Source of the DNA: Ipomoea triloba
Lineage: Eukaryota; Streptophyta; Magnoliopsida; Solanales; Convolvulaceae
DNA: 64,000 nt
Assembly (NCBI RefSeq): GCF_003576645.1
Contig: NC_044930.1
Location: forward strand, 7,016,934-7,080,933
Direction: 5' to 3'
Shown: positions 24,229 to 36,510 of the stretch, piece after piece
Numbering within the stretch: the first letter of the stretch is position 1
How the letters are laid out: each line of letters starts with the position of its first letter
Made by a program: the position numbers and the translations under genes
The notes under the pieces: model-generated
Seen by the model: the letters and a program-made list of their open reading frames with translations, nothing else
Databases searched by the model: none
What the model was told of the DNA's origin: nothing

Positions 24229-24241
24229 ATCTCCCACTTGA
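24229..24241 (-). other. copia polypurine tract
   Basis: CAAGTGGGAGAT on the minus strand lies directly before the 3' LTR start TGTCGGCA, where plus-strand DNA synthesis would be primed. Confidence 0.8.
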
Positions 24242-24303
24242 AGATTAGATTGTAACAATCATATCTTCACACCATTCTTTCTACCTTGCACTTTCCATGT
24301 CGC

Positions 24304-27300
24304 TTACGTCTCTATCAGGCCACAGGAAGATCGACACCAAGTAAACTTATCAACATTGATTACCTTTGTTAGGAAATCTGCTACGTTGTCCGTGGTATGG
24401 ATTTTCTGCAAATCTACTGTCCCTTCTTCCACCTTCTCTCGGATGAAATGGTACTGCACTCGTATGTGTTTCGTCCTTGAATGAAAGACAGGATTCCTTG
24501 CTAGATGCAAGGTACTCTGACTGTCACAAAACAAAGAGACAAACTCTTGTTTGTGCCCGAGCTCCTCCAATAGCATTTTCAACCAAATTGCTTCTTTACT
24601 GGCTTGTGTAGCTGCTACATATTCTGCTTCTGTTGTTGACGTAGCCACAACTGCTTGCAGTTTTGAAACCCAGCTTACAGCTCCTCCAGCAACTTTGAAC
24701 ACATATCCTGTCGTAGATTTACTTTTATCCAAATCCCCTGCATAGTCAGAATCCACATACCCGTTGATAAGAAAGTCTGATCCTCCATAACATAATGCAA
24801 CATTTGAGGTCCCCTTGATGTATCTTAGGACCCTCTTCACACAGTTCCAATGCTCTCTGCCTGGATTCGCCATGTACCGACTAACTACTCCCACTGCTTG
24901 CGCAATGTCTGGTCTTGTACATATCATAGCGAACATTAGACTCCCCACCGCTGATGCATACGGTACTCGAGACATCTCCATCCTCCCTTCTTCATTGCTA
25001 GGACTCATACTTGAGGATACTTTGAGATTAATAGGAAGAGGGGTAGAAATTGGCTTACAATCTTGCATGCTGAAACGTGACAAGATTTTCTTTAAATAAT
25101 TCTTTTGAGAAAGCCAAATCTTCCTATTACCTCTGTCTCGGTGAATTTGCATCCCTAGAATCTTGTTTGCTGGTCCCAAGTCCTTCATTTCGAATTCCCT
25201 AGCCAGTTGTGCCTTCAATTCATCAATATGATCTTTGTTGGGGCCTGCGACCAACATGTCATCTACATACAACAGCAATATAACAAAGTTATCTTTTCCA
25301 AACCTCTTGAAATATGCACAAGGGTCTGCATTCAGTCTGTTGTATCCAAGGCACATGATGAAGGAATCAAATCTCTTATACCAACACCTTGGCGCCTGCT
25401 TTAAACCGTATAGAGATTTGTTCAACCTGCAAACCAAGTTCTGATTCTCTTTGTCTTCAAATCCTTCAGGCTGGAGCATATATATCTCTTCTTCAAGATC
25501 TCCATGAAGAAAAGCCGTTTTCACATCTAGCTGCTCTAGATGTAAGTTGAATGTAGCACACATCGCCAAAACTACACGAACTGTTGTTAGTCGAACCACA
25601 GGTGAAAATATTTCATTGAAATCAATACCTTCTTTCTGAGCATATCCCTTCACCACCAGTCTTGCACGATACCGCTCCACTTGATCGTCACCATTCCTTT
25701 TGATTTTGAAGACCCATTTGTTACCAATTGGCTTCCTTCCTTGTGGTAGTGGCACAAGTTCCCATGTATTATTTTTATGGAGAGCTTCTATTTCTTCCTG
25801 CATTGCTGCCGTCCATTGAGAAACATCTGAGCTGTTTATCGCCTCCTGAAAGGTTGATGGCTCACCATCCTCTGTTAGAAGGCAGTATGCAACATTCCCT
25901 TCCATAACATAATCTGAGTGCCAAGTGGGACGTCTTCTTTCACGGTCTGATTGACGAGTTGTTGGAGCTCTGGAGCGTTCTGGTTCTGGTTCCTCGTGCG
26001 CCGGTTCTGCTTCAGAAGAATCTTGTTCAAATTCCTCCTCTACCTGTATCTGAATAGTTTCTGGCTTTTCTTTTTCCGTGCTATCATCAACTTCTCCTCT
26101 TTGTAGCCTGTCCTCTACAAAGATAACATCCCTGCTGATGACAACTTTGTGGGCAGTGGGATCCCACAAGCGATACCCCTTTACTCCATCAGCATACCCC
26201 AAGAATCTACATTTCCTGGACTTCGGATCCAACTTTGTAATTTCCTGGGCATTGTACATTGCATACACAATGCTTCCAAATATATGGAGGTTTGAATAAT
26301 CAACAGGCTTACCAGTCCACATCTCCATTGGTGTCTTCAGCTCGATTGCAGTTGATGGAGCTCGATTCACCAAATAACAGGCGGTATTGACTGCTTCTGC
26401 CCAGAATGATTTTTCTAAGCCCGCAGCCCTCAACATTGCTCTTGTCCTTTCCAGCAAGGTTCTGTTCATCCGCTCTGCCACTCCATTTTGTTGAGGAGTG
26501 TATGCCACCGTGAACTGCCTTTTGATGCCTTCCTTCTTGCAGAAGTCATCAAATTCCTCACTTGTATATTCCCCTCCATTATCTGTCCTGAAACACTTGA
26601 TCTTCTTCCCGGAATCAAGTTCCACCCGTGCTTTGAAGGCTTTGAAAGTCACAAACACATCTGACTTTCTCTTGATAGGGTACACCCAGCATCTCCTAGA
26701 GTAATCGTCGATGAATGAGACAAAATACTTTGCCCCTCCTAGGGATGGAACCGGTGCTTGCCACACATCAGAGTGAACAAATTCTAGAACAACCTTGCCT
26801 CTAGAATTTGATGTGCTGAATTTAAGACGGTGCTGCTTACTTGTTATACAATGCTCACACAAAGGAAGTGATACCTTTGTTAACCCCGGAAGTAGCTTTT
26901 GCTCCACAAGAATCTTCATTCCTTGTTCTGACATGTGCCCAAGTTTCTGATGCCATAGCAGCGTAGAGTCTGGACTACATGCGGCAACCGATGCCTCTGC
27001 TTCTTGAAAAGTCTCTCCCTTCAGCATGTATAGATTTGCAGCTATCTTCTCCCCTTTCATCACCACAAGCGCTCCTTGGAAAATCTTCATGATTCCTTTC
27101 TGTGTTTCAATCTTGGTTGCACTATTATCCAATATTCCATAGGATAATAGATTTTTCTTCAGGCCCTTCACGTGCCGCACATCCTGAACAGTTTGGACTG
27201 TTCCATCGTACATCTTCAGCTTGATGGTTCCAATGCCGATAATCTCCAAGGCATGATCGTCGCAGCTGTACACAGATCCTCCTGAGATTGGTTCATAATG

Positions 27301-28200
27301 ATGGAACCATTCTCTCCTTGAGGTCATGTGATATGTGGCTCCCGAGTCTATAAGCCATATATCCGCGAACCTTTTTCTGCCTTCCCTGGCTATTGATGCT
27401 TCGCAACAGAGAGCACTTCCATCATCCGAGGTACTTGCAACATTTCCTTGAGGATTGGAATTCTGAGGTAAATTCCAACAATCTTTCTTCAAGTGACCCT
27501 TCTTTCCACAGTTGTAACACTTTAAATTCTTCTTACTTGATTTTGATCTACCACGACCACTGCTTTGGCCACGTTCTGTTGACCTTCCTCTCATCACCGT
27601 TAACGCCTCTGCCTGTTGCAGATTGACTTGTCTGTCTTCCTTGTTCTTGCGCCGACTTTCTTCTTCAAGAACCGCAGCTGCAACATCATCGAAGACTAGA
27701 TAGTCTGTAAGGATGTTGTTTGTTAAGTTGATGATGAGCTGATCATACGAATCAGGTAGACTCTGAAGTAGAAGTTCCGCACGCTCCTGTGGCTCTATTT
27801 TACAGCTTAGAGATGTAAGCTAGGAAAATAGAGTATTCAGCGTATTTAAGTGTTCCGTCACTGAAGTAGATTCTGACATACGAAGAGTATATAATTTCCT
27901 CTTAAGGAAAATTTTGTTGTGCAGTGACTTGGCCTCGTACAACCGGTTGAGGTGATCCCAAATCTCCTTGGCCGTCTTCTTCTCCTCGATGCTTGACAAT
28001 ACTCCATCTGCTATTGATAGGTATAGATCCGCCATAGCATCCTCGTTCATCTCGCTCCATTTTTTGTCATCAGTAAAATCCACCGGCCTTTCACTGATAG
28101 CCGCTAGATAGTTTTCTTTCCTCAGGATAGCCTTCACCTTCAATTTCCACAATGAGAAATTTTTCCCATTGAATTTTTCAATCTCAAATTTCGCTGCCAT
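24304..28200 (-). pseudogene. copia gag-pol polyprotein with a single nonsense codon
   Basis: Starts at the Met of MAAKFEIEKF (28200), runs 1299 codons to the stop at 24304, and is open except for TAG at 27822-27820 (codon 127, within gag). A second methionine at 27597 opens the remaining 1097 codons. Visible in order: gag (NFSLWKLKVKAIL), CCHC knuckle CYNCGKKGHLKKDC near residue 228, protease DSGATYHM near 285, integrase HHCC (WHQKLGHM..CEHC) and DDE core (SDVW, TDNGGEY, QQNGVAERMNRT), reverse transcriptase with YVDD, and RNase H (DSDYAGD, TEAEY, TKHI). CAG to TAG is the simplest origin of the stop. TAG-CTT is not a known readthrough context. Confidence 0.95.
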
Positions 28201-28238
28201 ATTGTTCTTGAAACAAATTCTGAACAATATATCTGAAG

Positions 28239-28250
28239 GCTCTGATACCA
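28239..28250 (-). other. copia primer binding site
   Basis: TGGTATCAGAGC on the minus strand, two bases inside the 5' LTR, is the usual plant copia site complementary to the 3' end of initiator tRNA-Met. Confidence 0.9.
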
Positions 28251-28252
28251 AT

Positions 28253-28717
28253 TGTTGCGCCCGCGGAAGTGGGATAGATCAGATTGCAACAATAATTTGA
28301 GAAAGAAAAATAAATGAGGCACAGATTTTACGTGGAAAACCCCTAAACAAATTAGGGTAAAAACCACGGGCAAGGGTAGAAGAATTTCACTATGAGAAAA
28401 TAGGAGTTACAACCACTCTCTAACTAACAAGGAGAAAACAAGGATAATTCTCTCTTGCTAGGAAGGAGAAATACACTCAACAAACTCTCTAATATCTCTA
28501 GTATATGAGGGAAGAATAGAATGATTTGGGATGACTAGAATGACAAATGACCTCCCTATTTATAGTTGTAGATTTGGGGTCATTTTGTAATTAGCCTAAA
28601 ATGTAAGGACCAAACAATAAATATTTTGTTCAACAAAGTTTGGCTACCTAACATTCTTGTTCAAAGTTGATATTTGCCTAATTATGGCTGCTGCAACATT
28701 GCCTAATTCTGCCGACA
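28253..28717 (-). repeat. copia 5' LTR (465 bases)
   Basis: Starts and ends with the TG..CA rule: on the minus strand TGTCGGCAG at 28717 and GCGCAACA at 28253. It is followed in the element by the primer site. This is the only complete LTR copy in the window. Confidence 0.95.
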
Positions 28718-28718
28718 A

Positions 28719-28802
28719 ATTCTTCCCTGACACTCGAACCCACCCCCTCCCATGTAGGGGTGCAACCGGGTGCCACTAGACCACAATGTCTTTGGCAGAA
28801 TT
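28719..28802 (-). mobile_element. tRNA-derived SINE, family 2, head fragment beside the copia insertion
   Basis: On the minus strand: TTGTGGTCTAGTGGCACCCG (A box) and GGGTGGGTTCGAGTGTCAGG (B box). It is the least decayed head of this family in the window. It stops at the AATTC duplication, so the copia element may have landed at its edge. Confidence 0.65.
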
Positions 28803-29289
28803 GAATTGTTTTTATTCTTTGAGAAATTAAAAGTTTCATTTTTGAATAAAAAATTTCCCAACAAATTACCAATTAGTATCCTATTCAAAGTTACAGAGTT
28901 GGCATCTATATGTGATTATTAGGGGTTGATTTGATATCCAATTATGATTATGATTGTAAAATAAAAGAAAAAGATAAACAAGAAAATTTATGTCATACAT
29001 GGCTCACTGAGGGAGATGCTAGGACCAGTAGGATGAAGGCACCATGACTACTACATTCAAATATAGATGAAGAAGTTTCTATGACTCTATCCAGATTTTG
29101 ACAGAGATGGTGATAGCTTCTTCAATTAGATTTGGATGAAACGCCATGGTTGACTAATCGATGACTATAAGCCATTTATTGTTGAATTTTTTTTTTATGA
29201 ATAATTTTGTTTAATTTTTAAAATAATCACACTTAGGATCTTATGGGATGTGACACTAAATGAAAGATTTTTTATTTATTTTTTTTGCT

Positions 29290-29385
29290 CATTAGTCCCA
29301 TGCCTCCCGGAGCGAACGTGGGTGGACCCCGGACCATTAAACGGACGAGAAAAAGACCCTGTAAATTTACCAAAAAAAAAATAGT
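29290..29385. mobile_element. dispersed SINE-like repeat, copy 2
   Basis: CCCATGCCTCCCGGAGCGAA, TGGACCCCGGACCATTAAAC and AAAGACCCTGTAAATTTACC parallel the copy at 11100-11200. Confidence 0.5.
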
Positions 29386-29854
29386 ACTAAAACTAGGAGG
29401 TAATTAATTAGTAAAAAGTGGCATTTGTACCCTTTTTCCAGTTTAATTAAGTGTTAAATTTGGAAAAAAAAATGTTAATTTGATGATTCATTTAACCCTA
29501 ATTATCTCTTTAATTTCTTTTACAAAAACAGTCATAATGATTGAAACTTCTTATCCAATGTTTGATCAACTAACATCCCCGTTTTGTGTGAATGATTTTT
29601 TGTGAAGAGTGGATATTTCTGATCAATATGGACTAATTGAAAACAATAAACTAGAAACACTCATCATGAATTTTTTTTTAATAACTCATAATTCTTTATA
29701 CCTATATGTATTTCATCAAGTGCCTTAAGTTTTTTTTTTTTTTTTTGGGCATAAATCTTCAAAAGTGTCCATTGATTTATAAAATTGAAAACAAATCTTT
29801 TCAAAATCTACAATATAATTATTGTAATTTTTCTTAACTATATTAGAAATAGTC

Positions 29855-30036
29855 AAGAATTTGTGATCTAGTGGCACTCGATTGCACTCCCATATGAAAG
29901 GGGTGTGTTCGAGCCTCAGTGAAGGTAATATTGACTCTTTGTACTTAGATGACACCTCCCTCTGTAGCTCTCTTTAAGTACTGTTGACTCTCTAGGTTGC
30001 AACAGATAGAGAAAGTCAATAGTACTAAAAAAAAAA
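29855..30036 (+). mobile_element. tRNA-derived SINE, family 2, near full length
   Basis: Starts with TTGTGATCTAGTGGCACTCG, has GTGTGTTCGAGCCTCAGTG as B-box region and ends AATAGTACTAAAAAAAAAA. Same layout as 18172-18352 on the other strand. Confidence 0.7.
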
Positions 30037-30444
30037 GCACAATTCCAAATTAATATAAGTGTCTCCACATCATGATTTAGTTTAGAAAAAATAATTTAAA
30101 CCCCCATAGACGTTTGATCGAAATTGTATGGACCCCACGTGCAATTTTAGACTTTATCTTAACATCGTTAGTAACAGTAGTTCAGCGGATAAGGATTAGG
30201 TTTCGTATGTTTTTTTTTATTATGAATTTGGTGTTTAAAGTATTTTGCTGAAATGATTCTGTTCTAGAAACTCATGTAATGCCCTCAATAATGCAATATT
30301 GTCTGAGTGGAAACGTACAAATGACAATGGAAATAGGGTGATTATCGTTATAACTAATCTAATCCGGTTTAATATTTTATTTTTATTATTCTTGTCCTTT
30401 ATGGTTATAACGTGATTTGCAATCACACCCTTACATCATCAGTA

Positions 30445-30680
30445 AATTATACTAGCGACCATACTTCACATGCATTATGATGTAAGCGACAGATAAATGT
30501 TTATTTTTAATATACTAAATGTTCATTTTTAATATATATTAAATTTTTTTTTTTTGATAATATACTTAAAAATGAACATTATTTAAACAAAAAAAAAAAC
30601 TTTCAGAAAATGAACTTCAATAATGCGCCAATGAACCTAGCTTATGCCAATAGTCCATCTTGTAAGGTAAATTATAGTCT
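30445..30680. mobile_element. element with CGACCATACTTCACATGCAT end and AATGTTCATTTT array
   Basis: The ends AATTATACTAGCGACCATAC and CCAATAGTCCATCTTGTAAG are weak forms of the GGACCATGGTCCAC termini. The interior has ATACTAAATGTTCATTTTTA units in both orientations. Confidence 0.4.
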
Positions 30681-33368
30681 TCCTTGTATAATGATATCCC
30701 CATCTGATATTTTTTACTCCAAGATTAATTGATTTATTGCAAAATTCATCAATTTATAACAATATATCTCATCCATGAAGTTAAAATTTTATAAATATCA
30801 ATAATATGGTTTGCCTAATCCACATTGAAGAATGCAATCATTCTTGACACAGTTTTTTAAGAAATTAAATAAACTATGAGTTCCTTCACAAAATTTTCAT
30901 CAGAAAAGTGAAAAGTTGAGAGCTACATAAAACAAAAACAAAAACAAAAAAAATAAAAGAAATAAGCCACTGCTATTTAGTGTGATATATGACACATTTG
31001 TTACCATTTCAAATGGGTAGTCACAGAATTAAACCTCGGTAATGGGACATTGGTTCTTTGAACGGAAAAAGATTAAAAAGTATAGAACGAATAAATACTA
31101 ACTAGAAAAGAATCATGGGTGTTCAAAAACAAAAGGAAAAGGAATATAAAATATTTTCTTTAAAGAGAAAAAAAAGTAAAAAGTTAGTAATCTTAAAAGT
31201 ATATCTTATTTTGAGATGAATTAAAAAGAAAAGCATAACAAATAAAGTGAGACAAAATGAGTACAATATAAGGATTAATTTACATTATAGTTTTCACTTT
31301 AATTTGTAGTTTATGTGCTTTAGAATATTTCATGACACTAATAGTAGTTAATTACAGTTACAGTATATAATTTATTTTTCACTATTTTGTCGAGCAATAG
31401 TGTGAATCATAGGTTAGAGAATTTCGGCATTTTGTGGATAAGGAGCAAATGTTTTCGTTCAAATGTTGAAATAAAAATGACAAAAATTGGCAAGACCAGG
31501 GTGCCTGCCACAGTGCCACTTCTGGAAGTAAAAGGCAAGGAATCCGAGTCATCAACACCTAGAGTTTATCACTTTATCCGCCACGTGTCAATATCTTGAC
31601 CTTTGATCTTCCATAACATCCCACTTTCTGATAAATTTGCCCATTCATGGGACCCCACCTGAAGTCACTGCTGTCTGCCACTGAGATAAAAGTTGAAATT
31701 GCAATGATTGAGGCTCTAATTAACGTCCTATGCATCATTCTTTGGTGGCAGTTTCCGTTTCGACAGCCGTAAAATTACCTGTTCTCTACTTTTTCGTCTT
31801 GTACTATTGAGCTAGTAACGTTTTTCAATTAAGTTAATATTATTATTATTATTAAAAGTATTTTATATGGTTCAAATTATTAGAATTGGCAAGATCGGAG
31901 TCTTTAGTCAATATTAAGTAATTAGTTGTTTATATTGATGCGATGTAAGTATAAAGATTTTTTAGTTCTCTAATTTAATGACTCATACACTATCTAAATA
32001 TATAAATCTTATATTCTAACACAAAATTTGAAATATAAATAATTTAAGTTAAACCTCATTAATTGAACACAACACATTGAATAGGACATAAGGAGTAATA
32101 TTTAGAACGACGAAGATGAAATCGAAATGGTTTCACATCATTTTTTTTATTGAGTTAGTAAAATTTTTGTAGTTAGGATAATTGACTCCTAAGTGCACAT
32201 AGTTTTTGCTCTATCTGTGCTAGTTATAAAGTTAATTGTAAACCAAGGTTATTATTCATTTATTTATGTGTCAAATGTTAAATGAAAATTTTATAGGGAT
32301 AGGGACTAAGCAAGCCAAACACAACAATTGAACATTTAAATTTGAAAAAGACTCCCAATTGACCTTTGGATTCAATTTTTTTCTTTTTCTTTTTGGCAAC
32401 TGAGCCCTTTTAATAGGTTAGGATTAGTGATTACCATCAAGTAATATATTAAAATTTACAACAGTGTCTTTCATTTATATTCATAAGGTGGACTTGGTAA
32501 GAAATATGTTTATAATCATAAGATTGACATGATGTGACACGAAAAGATGTCGGACATATAAAACTGAATGAGTTAAAAGTGCTTAGTCATGATTTTTTTT
32601 TTCTTGAAAAGTATTAATGGTAATATAATATTTGTTTGATCCATAAAAATATTATATATTTTTTAAAATATATTATATATTTAAAAAATTTGACTCATTT
32701 GAGTCTCACACCCAATTAAATGAGTTTACATTTGTTAATTTATATGGAGTATTTAAATTTTACATGAAAATCAAAGTGCAAACGTTGCCATACGTAGCAA
32801 AAAAGAAATCAAATCTATATTCCATATTATTAATTAATAAAAACAAAATTATCTATTTTTACTTCTTGCTCAAAACACTCATATACTATTAAAGTTTGCC
32901 TAATATTGTAAAATATAGTAATAGAATTAATTCATAATCTTATAAATTGATAATTTTGTTATTATTAATTGAGTGATGCTTTTGTACTAATCTTATAATC
33001 AAATAATTATACACTTTCAAATATTAGAATTGTTTATAATTTCATATTTAGTTTTATTATCTAAATATATAATAAAAAATTTATCCGTGCATCACATGAA
33101 AATTAACAATTATTTGCTCGAATTCAAGCAAGGATATCATCATATATAAAACGTAATCGATCCAACTCATTTCATCAATTGCACTATATAATATTCGTTT
33201 TTATAATTTATATAATTGTATATCGATCTAAATATTTTAAAAATATTATAGCAAATCCATTTTTCATGCAATGCACGGGCGAAAATACTACTAATTTTTA
33301 ACAATGATTTAAAATTAAAAATTAATTAAAAGAGTAGTGTCTCCGATTTACTAATTAAAAATTTAACT

Positions 33369-33373
<5 letters not shown>

Positions 33374-33447
<74 letters not shown>
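33374..33447. repeat. (AT)n microsatellite, about 37 units
   Basis: Uninterrupted AT repeat. Confidence 0.98.
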
Positions 33448-33449
<2 letters not shown>

Positions 33450-35053
33450 GAATGAATTAATTAATAAACTATAAGCTAAATATTTGGTATTCCAAAAACA
33501 CTCTTTATTGGCGGTCCAATGTAAGACAAAGCGGCCGTACTTCTGTCATTCCATTAAAAAAATTAATTAGAAAATGACATTTGAACAATTATATACATAA
33601 TATTAAAAATTGTGAAGCCAAGATATTATAATTATATTAAGAAGGTTGAAGTTTCAAAGATATAGCGTACAAAAAAAAATGCATGGGGTAATATTTGCCA
33701 AATTGATTAGATAGTTAGAAATCGAGAACAATAAAATTTCACGTTCAACTTGACGTGTGAGCTATTTATTAGTTTGAATCAATAAATTATGAAAAATTTA
33801 TGTAGGTTTCGCCTATAGCGCCATTTTCGAATAGTAATTGTAATCTTGTAGATTTCTCAATAAATCAAAGTATACAAAGAATATAATGCAGTTTTTGTAA
33901 ATCCTATTTTAATTATTCTTTTTCAAAATAAAAATACAGCGCACATACACAATTACACTATATTATACTACTATATGCATAATTCTTCATCAATCACTTG
34001 AAATTAAAAATCTTGAAACTTTTTGTAGATACATTATTTATTGATTGATTTTTATGTTATTCATTTATTAAAAGAAATTCATTAAAAAAAACTTGGCAAT
34101 GCTTAGATGGTTTTTTAATTTTTTTCTTTAGGGATTTCGATTTTCAATTTGAGAACAAAAATAATAGATGATTATCTAAATAATTACAAAAAGAGACTTT
34201 ACATGAAAATAAACTAAGTTATAGAAGTAATAAGTAGTTTTTTTTTTTAATAATTTGTAATAAATGAAAATTAGAATAGCCCTAATAGCAGTACATTAAA
34301 AATCAACTAATTATGTCAATATTATCTAATTAGTTTTTAGCTAGTTTCATTAATAGAATATCTAAAAATAATTACAAATAGTTAGATATGGATAGTAAAA
34401 AAATTTAATATATAATTATATAGATAATTTTTTATTGTTAAAAACAAGTCTCCTACATAAAAAATAAAAAAAATAAAAAAAGAAAAAAATTATAAAATTA
34501 AGTAATATGAATAATAATTTATAATAAAGACAATTGGAATGGAGCCAATATTAATAAATTGAAAATCAACTAATTATGTAGACATTATTTGATTATTTTA
34601 TAGTCCCATGAAAATAATATCTAAAAATTAATAAATAAAAATCATTAGATATTTAATTAAAAATAATAATCAGCAAGTGATAATAAGAATCAGTAATTTC
34701 TCCGTACAACAAAAATTCCTACATAGAATTATAGAAAAAATTAAGATAAATTATAACTTGAGCAATTTAAATAATTAATAATTTATAATAAAGGAAAATA
34801 AATTAATTTGGATTTATACTGAGGGTTAGTTTGTAAATTCGGAAAATGATTTCCAAAAGTAATTTTTTGGATTTTTTTAGTATTTGGAAAATCAAGGAAA
34901 ATGAAGTCAAAGAAAAATATTCATTCTGGTCAACAGAAAAAAGGTCTAATTTGACAGAAAATGTCTTCCTAATTTTTTAGTCGGAAGACATTTTTCGGAT
35001 TCTTTATTTTTCATTTTCTCTCTTCAATGTCTTCATTTATAAGTTAGTTTCTA

Positions 35054-35226
35054 TATTATTATTAGTATTATTATTGTTGTTGTTGTTGTTGTTCTCACCG
35101 CCACGCTACCACCACCACACCCACACCGCCGCCGCGCCACCACCACCACCACTGCCAACACCACCATTGCCACACCATCACTACCACCACTAACACCACC
35201 ATCACACCACCACCACCATCATCACA

Positions 35227-35278
<52 letters not shown>

Positions 35279-35279
35279 A
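35054..35279. repeat. compound trinucleotide microsatellite
   Basis: ATT/TTG repeats (35054-35093), an imperfect CCA/CAC block (35098-35220) and (ATT)n (35225-35278). The frame 35095-35301 on the minus strand is a translation of this repeat only. Confidence 0.95.
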
Positions 35280-36248
35280 CAAATAATATGCTGATTTTCA
35301 AGAAAATGAACCAAACATAAACAATGCATTTTCTTAACTTTCAGCCAAACATAAAAAAACTAGTTTTCTTACATTCAGCTAAATACCAAAAAATTAAAAT
35401 ATTTTTCAAAAAAATAAATCATTTTCTGAAAAACATTTTCCAAGTTTCCAAATGGAGCCTAAATTTCAAATCAACTCTATTTTATTAATAAGGAAATATA
35501 GACAGTCCTTGCACAAGTGAAAGTCATTATCGAATTTAAATAGTCACACACTCATACTCTCTAATCCAATATTCCAATCATATCAAATCATGAAATTCAA
35601 TAACGTTCCAAAAAATAATAATGATAGAATAGTGTAAGAGTTCACCTCATTTAACATTATATATGGTGAAGAAGTAAATATCCATATTAATCAACACTTC
35701 AAATTTCACATTTGCAACGTGAAATTTATTGTATTTGCCACAATGCATTTCTTCCTATGTAATTTTTTTTTTGTTTATTGTATTTAAAATATTATTTTCA
35801 AATATTTTTCCTCATTATAATTTTTATCGATAATTTATTACTAAAATAATTTAAATTATTGTTATCTATTGAAAGTTGGTGGTATAATACCTATGAAACC
35901 TTCATGTAACCTATCCTAATTATATATATATATATTGTTTAGACATTTATAGACTCTTAGAATGAATATCTAAGTATAACTTAAATTATGAGTATTTATT
36001 ATATTTTCGTATTCATTATTCATGTAGTGTTCATTGAAAAATTTTTAAATGAAAATTTAGAATTATATATTTAGTGAGTTATTTTAAAAAACGATGGAAA
36101 TAATTTAACATCTCTTTGTATTCAGGTGTTTTACTTTGTAGGTCTTGTCCAAATTAAGAAAATCTAAAACTTAAATGATGTATTTTACACGTGAATTACC
36201 TCCAAACTAAATTCCTAACTACTTTCATGCTAGCAAAGAAGTGTTGGA

Positions 36249-36510
36249 TGACACGATTAACCCATTTGCTTGTCGGTTATCATGAATATTGTCAAACCAA
36301 TCGCATTAATGCATTATATTTATCTAGAAGATGGTTGGCGTAGCATTAAAATTATCTAGAAGCAATGTAGAATGACACGATTAACCCATTCTATTTTTAG
36401 ATAATTGCTTCTTGGTTATCATGAATATTAGCAAACCAATCGCATTAATGCATTATATTTATCTAGTAATGGTTGGCGTAGCATTATAATTATCTAGAAG
36501 ATTGTTAGCG
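36249..36510. repeat. tandem duplication, period about 124
   Basis: ACACGATTAACCCATT, GGTTATCATGAATATT, ACCAATCGCATTAATGCATT and ATGGTTGGCGTAGCATTA occur twice in order, starting at 36251 and 36375. Confidence 0.8.

Larger units (their letters stand above)
23037..28717 (-). mobile_element. Ty1/copia LTR retrotransposon, TNT1/Tork type, very young
   Basis: A complete element in minus orientation. The LTR reads TGTCGGCA..GGCGCAACA on the minus strand; the two copies are 28253-28717 and 23037-24228 (with a gap). Both ends are flanked by the direct repeat AATTC (23032-23036 and 28718-28722). A tRNA-iMet-type primer site and a polypurine tract sit just inside the LTRs. Gag, protease, integrase, reverse transcriptase and RNase H follow in copia order. 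The 281 bases that can be compared between LTRs are identical, which points to a recent insertion. Confidence 0.97.

Noticed and set aside
23242..24258. Open frames of over 300 residues across the second gap
   Set aside because: They are almost entirely N.
24551..26704. Plus-strand frames inside the copia element
   Set aside because: Shadows of the minus-strand polyprotein.
27820..27822. Programmed readthrough of the gag TAG
   Set aside because: The following bases CTTACA do not match the known CARYYA-type context, and relatives of this element are open at this place, so a mutation is the simpler explanation.
27820..28251. Gag frame as a separate gene
   Set aside because: It is in the same frame as the pol frame and separated from it only by a TAG; the 654-base offset of the two starts is divisible by three and no other stop lies between. 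The two are one polyprotein.
35095..35301. 68-residue low-complexity protein
   Set aside because: Translation of trinucleotide microsatellites.
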